Origin: Ignavibacteriales bacterium UBA6490
GTDB taxonomy: Bacteria > Bacteroidota > Ignavibacteria > Ignavibacteriales > Ignavibacteriaceae
Assembly: GCA_002435365.1 (NCBI GenBank)
Contig: DJMM01000110.1
Span: forward strand, 583 to 19,578
Length of the DNA: 18,996 nucleotides
Direction of reading: 5' to 3'
The notes below the pieces were generated by a model. The model did no database searches. It saw only the letters and a list, made by a program, of their open reading frames with translations, and was not told the DNA's origin. The position numbers and the translations under genes are program-made. Of this stretch, positions 7,360-13,968 are shown piece after piece. The number at the start of each line of letters is the position of its first letter. Within the stretch, counting starts at the first letter, position 1.

Positions 7360-9309
7360 TTACCTGAAAAAATCTCCAGTCTCAATCTTCACACCTCCAT
7401 AAACAGAAAAACCGGGTGTGCCGAAGCCGTAAATTTCTTCATATTGCTTATTTAAAAGATTCTCAAGCCGCGCGAATAGTTTTACCTGGTCGGAAATCTT
7501 GTAAGATAAGCTTAAATTGATAAGAAAATAATCATTCATGATAATATTTTCAGGCGGAAGCATAAAATCCGGCGGATAATAGATATCACTCCTTTTCCCG
7601 GTATATAAAACCTCTAAACCGGCATATGCATCATCAGTAAAATTATAATCAATCAGCAACGAAGCCTTGTGTTTTGGTCTTCTTAAAAGCACGGATGAGC
7701 CGCTTCCGTCGCTTTTATCTTTTACCTGCGTAAATGTGTAATTTGATTTTAAGCTGATACTGCCGATAGGTCGGACAGAAAAGAAAAACTCCACCCCCTC
7801 GGTAGATGCTTTATAAATATTTACTGTCTTATAAGTTTGAGGATCGAACCCGAACATATCTACGAAATCCATTTTGAAGTATGTTAAGCCTGCAGTAAGA
7901 TTAGAATTAATTAAGTACTGTTCAATTCCGGCATCCCATCCTTTGCTTTCTTCAGGTCTGAGATTTTCATTTCCGTAAACCGGATCGAAGAGATAGAAGA
8001 GCGAAGGGGACTTAAAGCCCGTTCCATAAGTACCTCTGATTTTCGTCCCGGTAGACCATATAAAGTAAGCAGGAGCTATACTATAGGTTATTTTTGAACC
8101 GAAAATTTTATTATCATCATATCTTAAGCCGGGAGTTATGAATAACGCATGACCGTAATTAAACTGATCCTGGAGATAAATTCCAAAAGTGTTGTTCCGC
8201 GATTCCGGAAGAAAACTTGAGTAGGGAAATGCACCGGTTTCCGCGTAATCTGAAACAGTTTTTTCTTCCTCGAACTCAATGCCCGCGGTTAAAACGTTAT
8301 ACGGCAGAGCCAGGTTATGCATCCAATCTACTTTTATTTTATTCCCATCGTAGCGACTTCTGGAGGATGATGGGTGAAGGGGAGTTTCGTCGAACCTGTA
8401 TTTTCTGAAATTCCTGTTAAATGAAAAACCTGCAGTCTGCTCCCATTTGTTATCAAAGAGGCTTAGCTTTGCTGATCCCCTGAATCCGGACTCTTCGACT
8501 TCGGAAAGATATGTGGGATCATCGCCTGAAGGACCGCCTGACCTGTCTAGATCAGCCTCTGCAGCAGTAAAATGATACCTGAGGTTCATCTCAAAAGAAG
8601 GTGAGAAATATATTCCACCGCCGGCACTGATAGTTGAATTAGAAAATCCGTCGTTCTCAGTGTTCCCGAATCTTTTTGAAGCAGAAGAATATCCATCGGA
8701 AGATACTCTTCCGTAATTTATATTGAAATTAAAAATATCTCCGCCTCCGGAAACCCCTGCATTTCCCCTGAAAGTATTGTAAGATCCTGCTTCTGAGAGC
8801 AGATTAAGGGATAAACCCCTGGAACCTTTTTTAGTAAAAACATTAATTACTCCGGCCAAAGCATCGCTTCCGTAGAGTGTACTTTGCGGTCCGCGCAGAA
8901 TCTCGATCCGCTCTATATTATTTGTAGTGACGGTTGAGAAGTCGAATGTATTGCCGGGATCGGTTGGCATGTTCATTTCAATACCGTCGATGAGTACCAG
9001 TGTATGACCGGTATTAGCACCTCGTATACTTACAAATGACAGGGCACCGGGGTTTCCCTGAGAGGTATAAGACAAGCCGTATTCAGATTTAAGGATATCG
9101 AGAAGAAGAATTTTTTCCCTTCTCTCAATCTCTGCAGAATCAATAACAGACACAGAACTTGCCAGAAATATTGCAGGGTTTTCAGTTTTTGTGGCAGATA
9201 CTACGACATCAGAAAGTCTGTAATACGGGATGAAATCCTCCTCCTGGGCAAAGAGAGGAGAAAAAGCTGCAAACAGGAAAAACAGCATCAAGAATTTTTT
9301 ATAATCCAT
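7360..9309 (-). CDS. btuB: TonB-dependent outer-membrane receptor, probable cobalamin receptor (BtuB-like)
   Basis: An outer-membrane active transporter driven by TonB. I start it at the Met encoded at 9309-9307: it follows AAGGAG by 8 bases and begins a clear signal peptide (MDYKKFLMLFFLF, ending LFAQ). The in-frame ATG at 9390 would add 27 residues that hide the signal and overlap the leader. The mature N-terminus has a TonB-box-like segment (DVVVSATKTE). The plug domain follows, with SIRGANTGHTLVLIDGIE, ERIEILRGPQSTLYGSDALAG and INVFTKKG. The rest is a 22-strand-type barrel ending in YEEIYGFGTPGFSVYGGVKIE; the last residue is Arg rather than the usual aromatic. The cobalamin riboswitch directly upstream makes a corrinoid the likely substrate. 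The gene symbol reflects role, not proven orthology. Confidence 0.87.
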   Translation of the reverse strand: MDYKKFLMLFFLFAAFSPLFAQEEDFIPYYRLSDVVVSATKTENPAIFLASSVSVIDSAEIERREKILLLDILKSEYGLSYTSQGNPGALSFVSIRGANTGHTLVLIDGIEMNMPTDPGNTFDFSTVTTNNIERIEILRGPQSTLYGSDALAGVINVFTKKGSRGLSLNLLSEAGSYNTFRGNAGVSGGGDIFNFNINYGRVSSDGYSSASKRFGNTENDGFSNSTISAGGGIYFSPSFEMNLRYHFTAAEADLDRSGGPSGDDPTYLSEVEESGFRGSAKLSLFDNKWEQTAGFSFNRNFRKYRFDETPLHPSSSRSRYDGNKIKVDWMHNLALPYNVLTAGIEFEEEKTVSDYAETGAFPYSSFLPESRNNTFGIYLQDQFNYGHALFITPGLRYDDNKIFGSKITYSIAPAYFIWSTGTKIRGTYGTGFKSPSLFYLFDPVYGNENLRPEESKGWDAGIEQYLINSNLTAGLTYFKMDFVDMFGFDPQTYKTVNIYKASTEGVEFFFSVRPIGSISLKSNYTFTQVKDKSDGSGSSVLLRRPKHKASLLIDYNFTDDAYAGLEVLYTGKRSDIYYPPDFMLPPENIIMNDYFLINLSLSYKISDQVKLFARLENLLNKQYEEIYGFGTPGFSVYGGVKIETGDFFR

Positions 9310-9310
9310 A

Positions 9311-9417
9311 GAAGTTACTCCTTGAGTATAAATAATACAGCGTAACTTCGTGGTAAGCAGTGAGGGATAACAGAAATGATTTCTCATCAAATGTCAATTC
9401 CGACCTTACCCGCGAAG
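9311..9417 (-). promoter_or_regulatory. Riboswitch expression platform: Shine-Dalgarno sequestering hairpin and competing helix
   Basis: On the minus strand, GAAGTTAC (9349-9342) can pair with GTAACTTC (9318-9311). An inner GTAT/ATAC helix leaves the AAGGAG ribosome site (9323-9318) in the bulge and stem. A competing helix pairs CTTCG-CG-GGTAAG (9417-9405) with CTTACC-A-CGAAG (9357-9346). Both structures need the GAAG at 9349-9346, so they exclude each other. This is the layout expected for translational control by the upstream aptamer. There is no T-run, which argues against transcription termination. Pairings were found by eye and not energy-evaluated. Confidence 0.65.
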
Positions 9418-9431
9418 GTGAATTAATTGAT

Positions 9432-9540
9432 TTTACGGCAGGTCTCCTGGCTGAGTCCATAAAGGACAATACAGTTGCGCGTCAGCTCCGGAATTGAACC
9501 GGATTCCCTATGATTCCCGTTACTACCGGGAAACCGTAAA
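9432..9540 (-). ncRNA. Cobalamin riboswitch aptamer
   Basis: The minus strand has the full conserved core of the cobalamin riboswitch: AGGGAATCCGG (9509-9499), GGAGCTGACGCGCAACTGT (9489-9471) and the B12 box AGCCAGGAGACCTGCC (9452-9437). A closing helix TTTACGG/CCGTAAA (9540-9534 with 9438-9432) frames it. Internal helices are TTCCCG/CGGGAA (9532-9527 with 9519-9514), TCCGG/CCGGA (9503-9499 with 9491-9487) and GTCC/GGAC (9467-9464 with 9458-9455). At 109 bases it is compact, without the long peripheral arms of the E. coli btuB element. Ligand binding is expected to lower expression of the receptor gene downstream. Confidence 0.95.
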
Positions 9541-9563
9541 TAATGTTCAAAGAACACTTTATT

Positions 9564-9591
9564 AAAATATCATTGTAGCATCAAACTTCAA
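9564..9591 (-). promoter_or_regulatory. Possible promoter of the cobalamin uptake transcript
   Basis: On the minus strand TTGAAG (9591-9586) and TATTTT (9569-9564) are separated by 16 bases, placing transcription start a few bases to about 20 bases before the aptamer. A TTTG lies in the spacer. AT-rich sequence makes chance matches common, so position is the main support. Confidence 0.35.
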
Positions 9592-9600
9592 AATTAGAAT

Positions 9601-9745
9601 GAAAATAACCCGGATTGTGCTTATCTCCCTCTTATCTTCCCACGAATGAGAGGCATAGAGCGTCATTAATTATGATTTGGAGGGACGCAGCAGTCGGCTT
9701 GATGCGAAGGCTAGAATACCGGATTTTAAAGTCCGGTCAGCAGCT
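9601..9745. other. Unexplained, possibly structured intergenic sequence
   Basis: This stretch is less AT-rich than the DNA on either side and has no plausible ORF. On the plus strand it can form a hairpin CTCTTAT/ATGAGAG (9629-9635 with 9646-9652), nested pairings GCAT/ATGC (9653-9656 with 9702-9705) and GCGTC/GACGC (9660-9664 with 9684-9688), and a hairpin ACCGGA/TCCGGT (9718-9723 with 9732-9737). It could be a small RNA or a leader element of the sdh genes, or on the minus strand belong upstream of the cobalamin unit. It does not match any riboswitch class I know. Confidence 0.35.
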
Positions 9746-9949
9746 ATTTTCTGTCTGGTAAAAATATTTTTTTTCTTTATGATTTATGCAATTTTTTACA
9801 GTCTTAATTGATTTTCAAAACATATTTTGATAAGTTGAATTAAATAAAACAATTATTTAAATGATGTATTTTTCTGCAAATCTTTTCATCAATCCCAAAA
9901 TAAAATCATATTCATCCTAAATTAAAGAAGCTTTATAAGGAGATACTTA
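9746..9949 (+). other. AT-rich leader of the sdh operon with ribosome site
   Basis: About 200 bases of very AT-rich sequence ahead of sdhC. A clear ribosome site AAGGAG (9937-9942) sits 7 bases before the sdhC ATG. The sdh promoter must lie here or further upstream, but I see no convincing -33/-7 or -35/-10 pair. Confidence 0.4.
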
Positions 9950-10624
9950 ATGGGTTGGTTCATAAAATTCATTGACTCATCGCTGGGGAAAAAGCTGGTT
10001 ATGGCCTTAACCGGACTTTTCCTCGCATTATTTCTGCTGGAGCACCTGGGGGGAAATCTGCTCTTGTTAATAAATGACGGCGGGGAAGCCTTTACGACTT
10101 TTTCCGAAGTTATGGCTAGTCCCTACAATATTATTATCAGGGTTATTGAGTACGGTTTGTTCATTCTTATGTTTTACCATGCCGTAAACGGTGTAAGGTT
10201 ATGGTTCCTAAACAAAAGATCCAGGGGACAGGCTTACGAGTCCTATAATCCCTCAGCTAACAGCACATTGTTTTCAAGAACCATGATCCTCAGCGGCAGT
10301 ATTATTTTTATTTTCCTGGTCATACATCTTCGTACATTTTTCTTTCCGTACAGATTGGGAGATGCTCCAGGCAGCATGTATGAAGGAGTAATCGAGGCTT
10401 TCTCAGACCCCGTCTATTCAGGATTTTATTTGCTGGCCTTGGTGCTTCTTGCATTCCACCTTATCCATGGCGTGCAGAGTGCCTTTCAGACCTTAGGTCT
10501 GAATCATAATAAATATACTCCTTTTATTAAAGGTTTTGGTATTGTTTTCGCAGTTGTTATATGTGCTGGATTCGCATCTATACCAATTTATTTCCTTTTT
10601 AGAAGCATGTCGGGAGGGATGTAA
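9950..10624 (+). CDS. sdhC: Succinate dehydrogenase/fumarate reductase cytochrome b subunit
   Basis: The membrane anchor of complex II, carrying electrons between the SdhB iron-sulfur clusters and the quinone pool. Its 224 residues, five membrane segments and single-subunit form match the diheme cytochrome b558 family found in Bacteroidota, Bacillus and Wolinella. Candidate heme ligands are His32 (EHLGGN), His77 (FYHAVNG), His126 (VIHLRTF) and His170 or His173 (AFHLIHG). No separate sdhD is needed in this type, and none is present. It is the first gene of the operon, with a strong ribosome site, and ends 2 bases before sdhA. Whether the enzyme runs as a succinate dehydrogenase or a fumarate reductase cannot be decided from sequence. 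Confidence 0.93.
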   Translation: MGWFIKFIDSSLGKKLVMALTGLFLALFLLEHLGGNLLLLINDGGEAFTTFSEVMASPYNIIIRVIEYGLFILMFYHAVNGVRLWFLNKRSRGQAYESYNPSANSTLFSRTMILSGSIIFIFLVIHLRTFFFPYRLGDAPGSMYEGVIEAFSDPVYSGFYLLALVLLAFHLIHGVQSAFQTLGLNHNKYTPFIKGFGIVFAVVICAGFASIPIYFLFRSMSGGM

Positions 10625-10626
10625 TT

Positions 10627-12540
10627 ATGAAATTAGAATCAAAAGTACCAGCAGGCGGTCTATCTCAGAAATGGACAAATCATAAGTTCAATCTAAAACT
10701 TGTCAACCCTGCCAATAAAAGAAAATATGATGTAATTGTAGTCGGTACCGGTTTAGCTGGTGCCAGCGCTGCAGCCTCTCTTGCCGAACTCGGTTATAAT
10801 GTTAAAATTTTCTGTTTTCAGGATAGTCCCAGACGTGCTCACAGCATTGCAGCACAAGGCGGCATAAATGCTTCCAAGAATTATCCTAATGACGGCGACA
10901 GCACTTACCGTCTTTTTTATGATACTATAAAAGGCGGCGATTACCGGAGCCGGGAGGCAAATGTATACCGTCTTGCGGAAGTAAGCAATAATATAATTGA
11001 TCAGTGCGTGGCACAGGGTGTTCCGTTTGCCCGTGAATATGGAGGACTCCTCGACAACCGTTCCTTTGGCGGAGCCCAGGTCTCCCGTACATTTTATGCA
11101 AGAGGCGAGACCGGGCAGCAGCTTCTTCTCGGTGCATATAGTGCTCTGATGAGGCAGGTTGGGCTAAAACAGGTCCAGATGTTTACAAGACGCGAAATGC
11201 TGGATGTGGTTTTAATAGATGGTAAGGCACGCGGTATTGTGGTCAGAAATCTTATCAATGGAGATGTAGAGTCATATGCTGCCGATGCTGTTCTTCTGTG
11301 CACCGGCGGATATGGTAATGTTTTTTACCTCTCCACAAACGCCAAAGGTTCTAATGGTACAGCTGTATGGCGTGCTTATAAAAAAGGTGCTTTTTTCGGT
11401 AATCCATGTTTTACACAGATACACCCCACCTGTATTCCTGTTTCCGGATCATACCAGTCAAAACTGACGCTTATGAGCGAAAGTCTGAGAAATGACGGCA
11501 GGATATGGGTTCCAAAAAATCCAGGCGACAAGCGGGCGCCAGGTCAGATTCCTGAAGAAGAAAGGGATTATTTCCTGGAAAGAAAATATCCTTCATTCGG
11601 TAATCTCGTTCCCAGAGATGTCGCATCAAGAAACGCAAAGGAGATGGTGGATGCCGATAAAGGCGTCGGTTCAACCGGCGTTGCAGTTTATCTTGATTTT
11701 AATGATGCGATTAAAAGACTCGGCAGGGATAAGATTGAAGAAAAATACGGCAATCTTTTTGAGATGTATGAACTGATAACTGCCGAAGATCCGTACCATG
11801 TACCGATGCGCATCTATCCTGCTTCCCATTATACAATGGGCGGACTGTGGGTTGATTATAATCTGATGACCACGGTGCCTGGTTTATTTGCGCTGGGCGA
11901 ATGTAACTTTTCCGATCATGGTGCAAACAGGCTTGGTGCAAGTGCACTGATGCAGGGTCTTGCAGATGGTTATTTTGTTATTCCGTATACGCTCGGCGGG
12001 TATCTGGCGGAGATGAAAAAAGAGAAGGTCTCCACTGATCATCCTGCATTTAAAGAATGCGAGGAGAATATTAAACAGAATGTCCGTAAGCTTCTTTCAG
12101 TAAAAGGAAAACGCACAGTTGATGATTTCCACCGTGAGCTTGGAAATATTATGTGGAATTTTGTCGGTATGAGCAGAAGCGAAAATGGTTTGAAAACTGC
12201 GGTTGAAAAGATACGCACCCTCCGCGAGGAATTCTGGAATGATGTTTATATTCCCGGCAGTAATGAAGAGCTGAATCAGTCTCTTGAAAAAGCCGGCCGT
12301 GTGGCGGATTTTCTTGAGCTGGGTGAGCTTATGGCTGAAGATGCGCTTCAGAGAAGAGAATCGTGCGGCGGGCATTTCAGGGAAGAAAGCCAGACTGAAG
12401 AAAATGAGGCAAAAAGAGATGATGAGAATTTTGCATTTGTTGCTGCATGGGAATACAAGGGTCAAAATGTTAAACCCGAACTCCACAAAGAACAACTTGT
12501 GTTTGAAAATGTTCAACCTTCGCAAAGGAGTTATAAATAA
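10627..12540 (+). CDS. sdhA: Succinate dehydrogenase/fumarate reductase flavoprotein subunit
   Basis: The catalytic subunit, interconverting succinate and fumarate with covalently bound FAD. It has 637 residues, a usual length for the Bacteroidota form. The dinucleotide fold motif VVGTGLAGASAAASLAELG (about 38-56) is followed by the FAD-linking His72 in RRAHSIAAQGGINA. Substrate-site motifs follow: GGAQVSRTFYARGETGQQ, the IHPTCIP segment, and HGANRLGASALMQGL near the end of the capping and FAD region. The helical C-terminal domain contains RRESCGGHFREE. A ribosome site (GGGAGGG) lies inside the end of sdhC. The TAA stop overlaps the sdhB ATG by one base, so sdhA and sdhB are translationally coupled. 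Confidence 0.95.
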   Translation: MKLESKVPAGGLSQKWTNHKFNLKLVNPANKRKYDVIVVGTGLAGASAAASLAELGYNVKIFCFQDSPRRAHSIAAQGGINASKNYPNDGDSTYRLFYDTIKGGDYRSREANVYRLAEVSNNIIDQCVAQGVPFAREYGGLLDNRSFGGAQVSRTFYARGETGQQLLLGAYSALMRQVGLKQVQMFTRREMLDVVLIDGKARGIVVRNLINGDVESYAADAVLLCTGGYGNVFYLSTNAKGSNGTAVWRAYKKGAFFGNPCFTQIHPTCIPVSGSYQSKLTLMSESLRNDGRIWVPKNPGDKRAPGQIPEEERDYFLERKYPSFGNLVPRDVASRNAKEMVDADKGVGSTGVAVYLDFNDAIKRLGRDKIEEKYGNLFEMYELITAEDPYHVPMRIYPASHYTMGGLWVDYNLMTTVPGLFALGECNFSDHGANRLGASALMQGLADGYFVIPYTLGGYLAEMKKEKVSTDHPAFKECEENIKQNVRKLLSVKGKRTVDDFHRELGNIMWNFVGMSRSENGLKTAVEKIRTLREEFWNDVYIPGSNEELNQSLEKAGRVADFLELGELMAEDALQRRESCGGHFREESQTEENEAKRDDENFAFVAAWEYKGQNVKPELHKEQLVFENVQPSQRSYK

Positions 12541-13301
12541 TGGCAAAGAATATGAACTTAAAGCTTAAAGTATGGCGTCAGAAAAATAAGGAGGACAAAG
12601 GACGCTTCCAGATTTATGATGCCACTAATGTATCTCCCGATATGTCATTCCTTGAAATGATCGATGTTGTGAATGAAGAGCTGATTAAAAAAGGTGAAGA
12701 TCCCATTGCTATCGACCATGACTGCCGCGAAGGAATATGCGGAAGCTGCGGTGTATATATTAATGGAAGACCTCACGGACCCCTGCGTGAGATAACCACA
12801 TGTCAGCTTTATATGCGCCATTTCCATGACGGACAAACCATTGTTATTGAGCCCTGGCGCGCGGCTGCATTTCCGGTAATTAAGGATCTTATTGTTGACC
12901 GCTCTGCTTTCGACAGGATTATTGCAGCAGGCGGATTTATTTCAGTAAATACCGGCGGTGCTCCCGATGCAAACGCAATCCCTATTACTAAAGATGACCA
13001 GGAATGGTCTCTCGATGCTGCTGAATGTATAGGCTGCGGCGCATGTGTTGCCGCATGCAAAAATGCCTCGGCAATGCTGTTTGTATCTGCCAAAGCTTCA
13101 CATCTTGTTCGTCTACCCCAGGGTAAAATTGAACGTGAAAGAAGGGCGCTGGCTATGGTTGCACAGATGGAAAAGGAAGGCTTTGGCTCCTGTACAAATA
13201 CCGAAGCATGCTCTGCGGAATGCCCCAAAGGAATATCCATGGATGCTATTGCACAGCTGCGGAGAGAGTATTTTAAAGCTAACTTCAAAGTAAGGAAATA
13301 A
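12540..13301 (+). CDS. sdhB: Succinate dehydrogenase/fumarate reductase iron-sulfur subunit
   Basis: The electron-transfer subunit linking the FAD of SdhA to the cytochrome b. Cysteines for all three clusters are visible. The N-terminal ferredoxin-like domain has Cys62, Cys67, Cys70 and Cys88 for [2Fe-2S] (CREGICGSC and TTC). The C-terminal domain has CIGCGACVAAC (Cys163, 166, 169, 173) and Cys218, Cys224 and Cys228 in CTNTEACSAECPKG for the [4Fe-4S] and third cluster. The 253-residue length and the strong AAAGGAG ribosome site ahead of the overlapping ATG fit. It is the last gene of the operon and ends just before an intrinsic terminator. Confidence 0.95.
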   Translation: MAKNMNLKLKVWRQKNKEDKGRFQIYDATNVSPDMSFLEMIDVVNEELIKKGEDPIAIDHDCREGICGSCGVYINGRPHGPLREITTCQLYMRHFHDGQTIVIEPWRAAAFPVIKDLIVDRSAFDRIIAAGGFISVNTGGAPDANAIPITKDDQEWSLDAAECIGCGACVAACKNASAMLFVSAKASHLVRLPQGKIERERRALAMVAQMEKEGFGSCTNTEACSAECPKGISMDAIAQLRREYFKANFKVRK

Positions 13302-13319
13302 CAGGTTATACAATTCAAT

Positions 13320-13350
13320 AAGCCGTTCTGAACAGAACGGCTTTTTTTTT
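13320..13350 (+). terminator. Intrinsic terminator of the sdhCAB operon
   Basis: AAGCCGTTC pairs with GAACGGCTT around a TGAACA loop, followed directly by an unbroken T-run ending at 13350. It starts 18 bases after the sdhB stop. Confidence 0.95.
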
Positions 13351-13437
13351 GATGCGCAGAGAACAGGAAATGACAGTTTTCTCATTTGTACATAGATTAT
13401 ATTTTTTTATTTTGGCAGAGAAATAATGATCTGAATT

Positions 13438-13875
13438 ATGGAAAACAAAAAAAACTACGATCCACAGATGCATTCCGCTGAGCATATTCTTAACAGGACT
13501 ATGGTCAATATGTTTGGTACGGGACGCGCATTCAGCGCCCACCTTGAAAAGAAAAAATCGAAATGCGATTATCATATTGACAGAAATCTGAATGTAGAGG
13601 AGATAAAATCGGTGGAGTATAAGGTAAATGAAATAATAACCCGGAATCTCGGAGTATCAGAAGAATTTATTTCAAAAGAGGAAGCTGAATCGAAATATAA
13701 TCTTTCAAGACTTCCCGACGGGGCAGGTGACAGAATTAGAATTATTCATATCGGTGACTATGATGCATGTCCATGCAGCGGCCCGCATGTCAAGAATACC
13801 TCGGAAATAGGAGGCTTCCGCATAATTTCACACGATTTTAATGATGGTGTGCTGAGAATAAGATTTAAATTATAG
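13438..13875 (+). CDS. Free-standing AlaX-like tRNA editing domain protein
   Basis: A 145-residue protein that looks like the tRNA_SAD editing domain of alanyl- and threonyl-tRNA synthetases without the synthetase. Such proteins hydrolyse mischarged tRNA, classically Ser-tRNA(Ala). Zinc/catalytic signatures are present: HSAEH (His12 and His16, HxxxH) near the N-terminus and CSGPH (Cys113 and His117, CxxxH) followed by VKNTSEIGGF, comparable to the CGGTHV segment of AlaRS. It is much shorter than AlaX-M/L types, with almost no N-terminal beta-barrel, so it belongs with the shortest (AlaX-S-like) forms. It follows the sdh terminator and precedes ispH by about 90 bases. The substrate is inferred; Ser-tRNA(Thr) or another target is possible. 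Confidence 0.75.
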   Translation: MENKKNYDPQMHSAEHILNRTMVNMFGTGRAFSAHLEKKKSKCDYHIDRNLNVEEIKSVEYKVNEIITRNLGVSEEFISKEEAESKYNLSRLPDGAGDRIRIIHIGDYDACPCSGPHVKNTSEIGGFRIISHDFNDGVLRIRFKL

Positions 13876-13878
13876 CAG

Positions 13879-13910
13879 AAAACCGGTATGAGATTGATAA
13901 ACGGGTTTTT
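13879..13910 (+). terminator. Weak candidate terminator
   Basis: AAAACC (13879-13884) can pair with GGTTTT (13904-13909) just after the AlaX-like gene. The loop is long and the stem only 6 bp, so read-through into ispH is likely. Confidence 0.25.
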
Positions 13911-13968
13911 GTGACCTGTAAAGCAAAGTTAGTTTTTATATTTTAATGTTTTAATATTTCCCTGTTTC

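Noticed and set aside
9310..9390. Upstream in-frame start for the TonB receptor
   Set aside because: It would place 27 residues before a clear signal peptide and run through the riboswitch expression platform. The Met at 9309 has a good ribosome site.
9677..9710. Resemblance to a SAM-I riboswitch (GGAGGGAC) or 16S rRNA (GCAGCAGT)
   Set aside because: Only short words match. The closing helices and remaining conserved parts of either RNA are missing.
9718..9737. Hairpin read as a tRNA anticodon arm
   Set aside because: The loop has eight bases and no acceptor, D or T arm can be built around it.
12097..12546. 149-codon minus-strand open frame
   Set aside because: It lies opposite sdhA, whose motifs and operon context are certain. 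The minus-strand product has no recognisable family feature.
12809..13318. 169-codon minus-strand open frame
   Set aside because: It is antisense to sdhB, which carries all the cluster cysteines, and is a compositional shadow.
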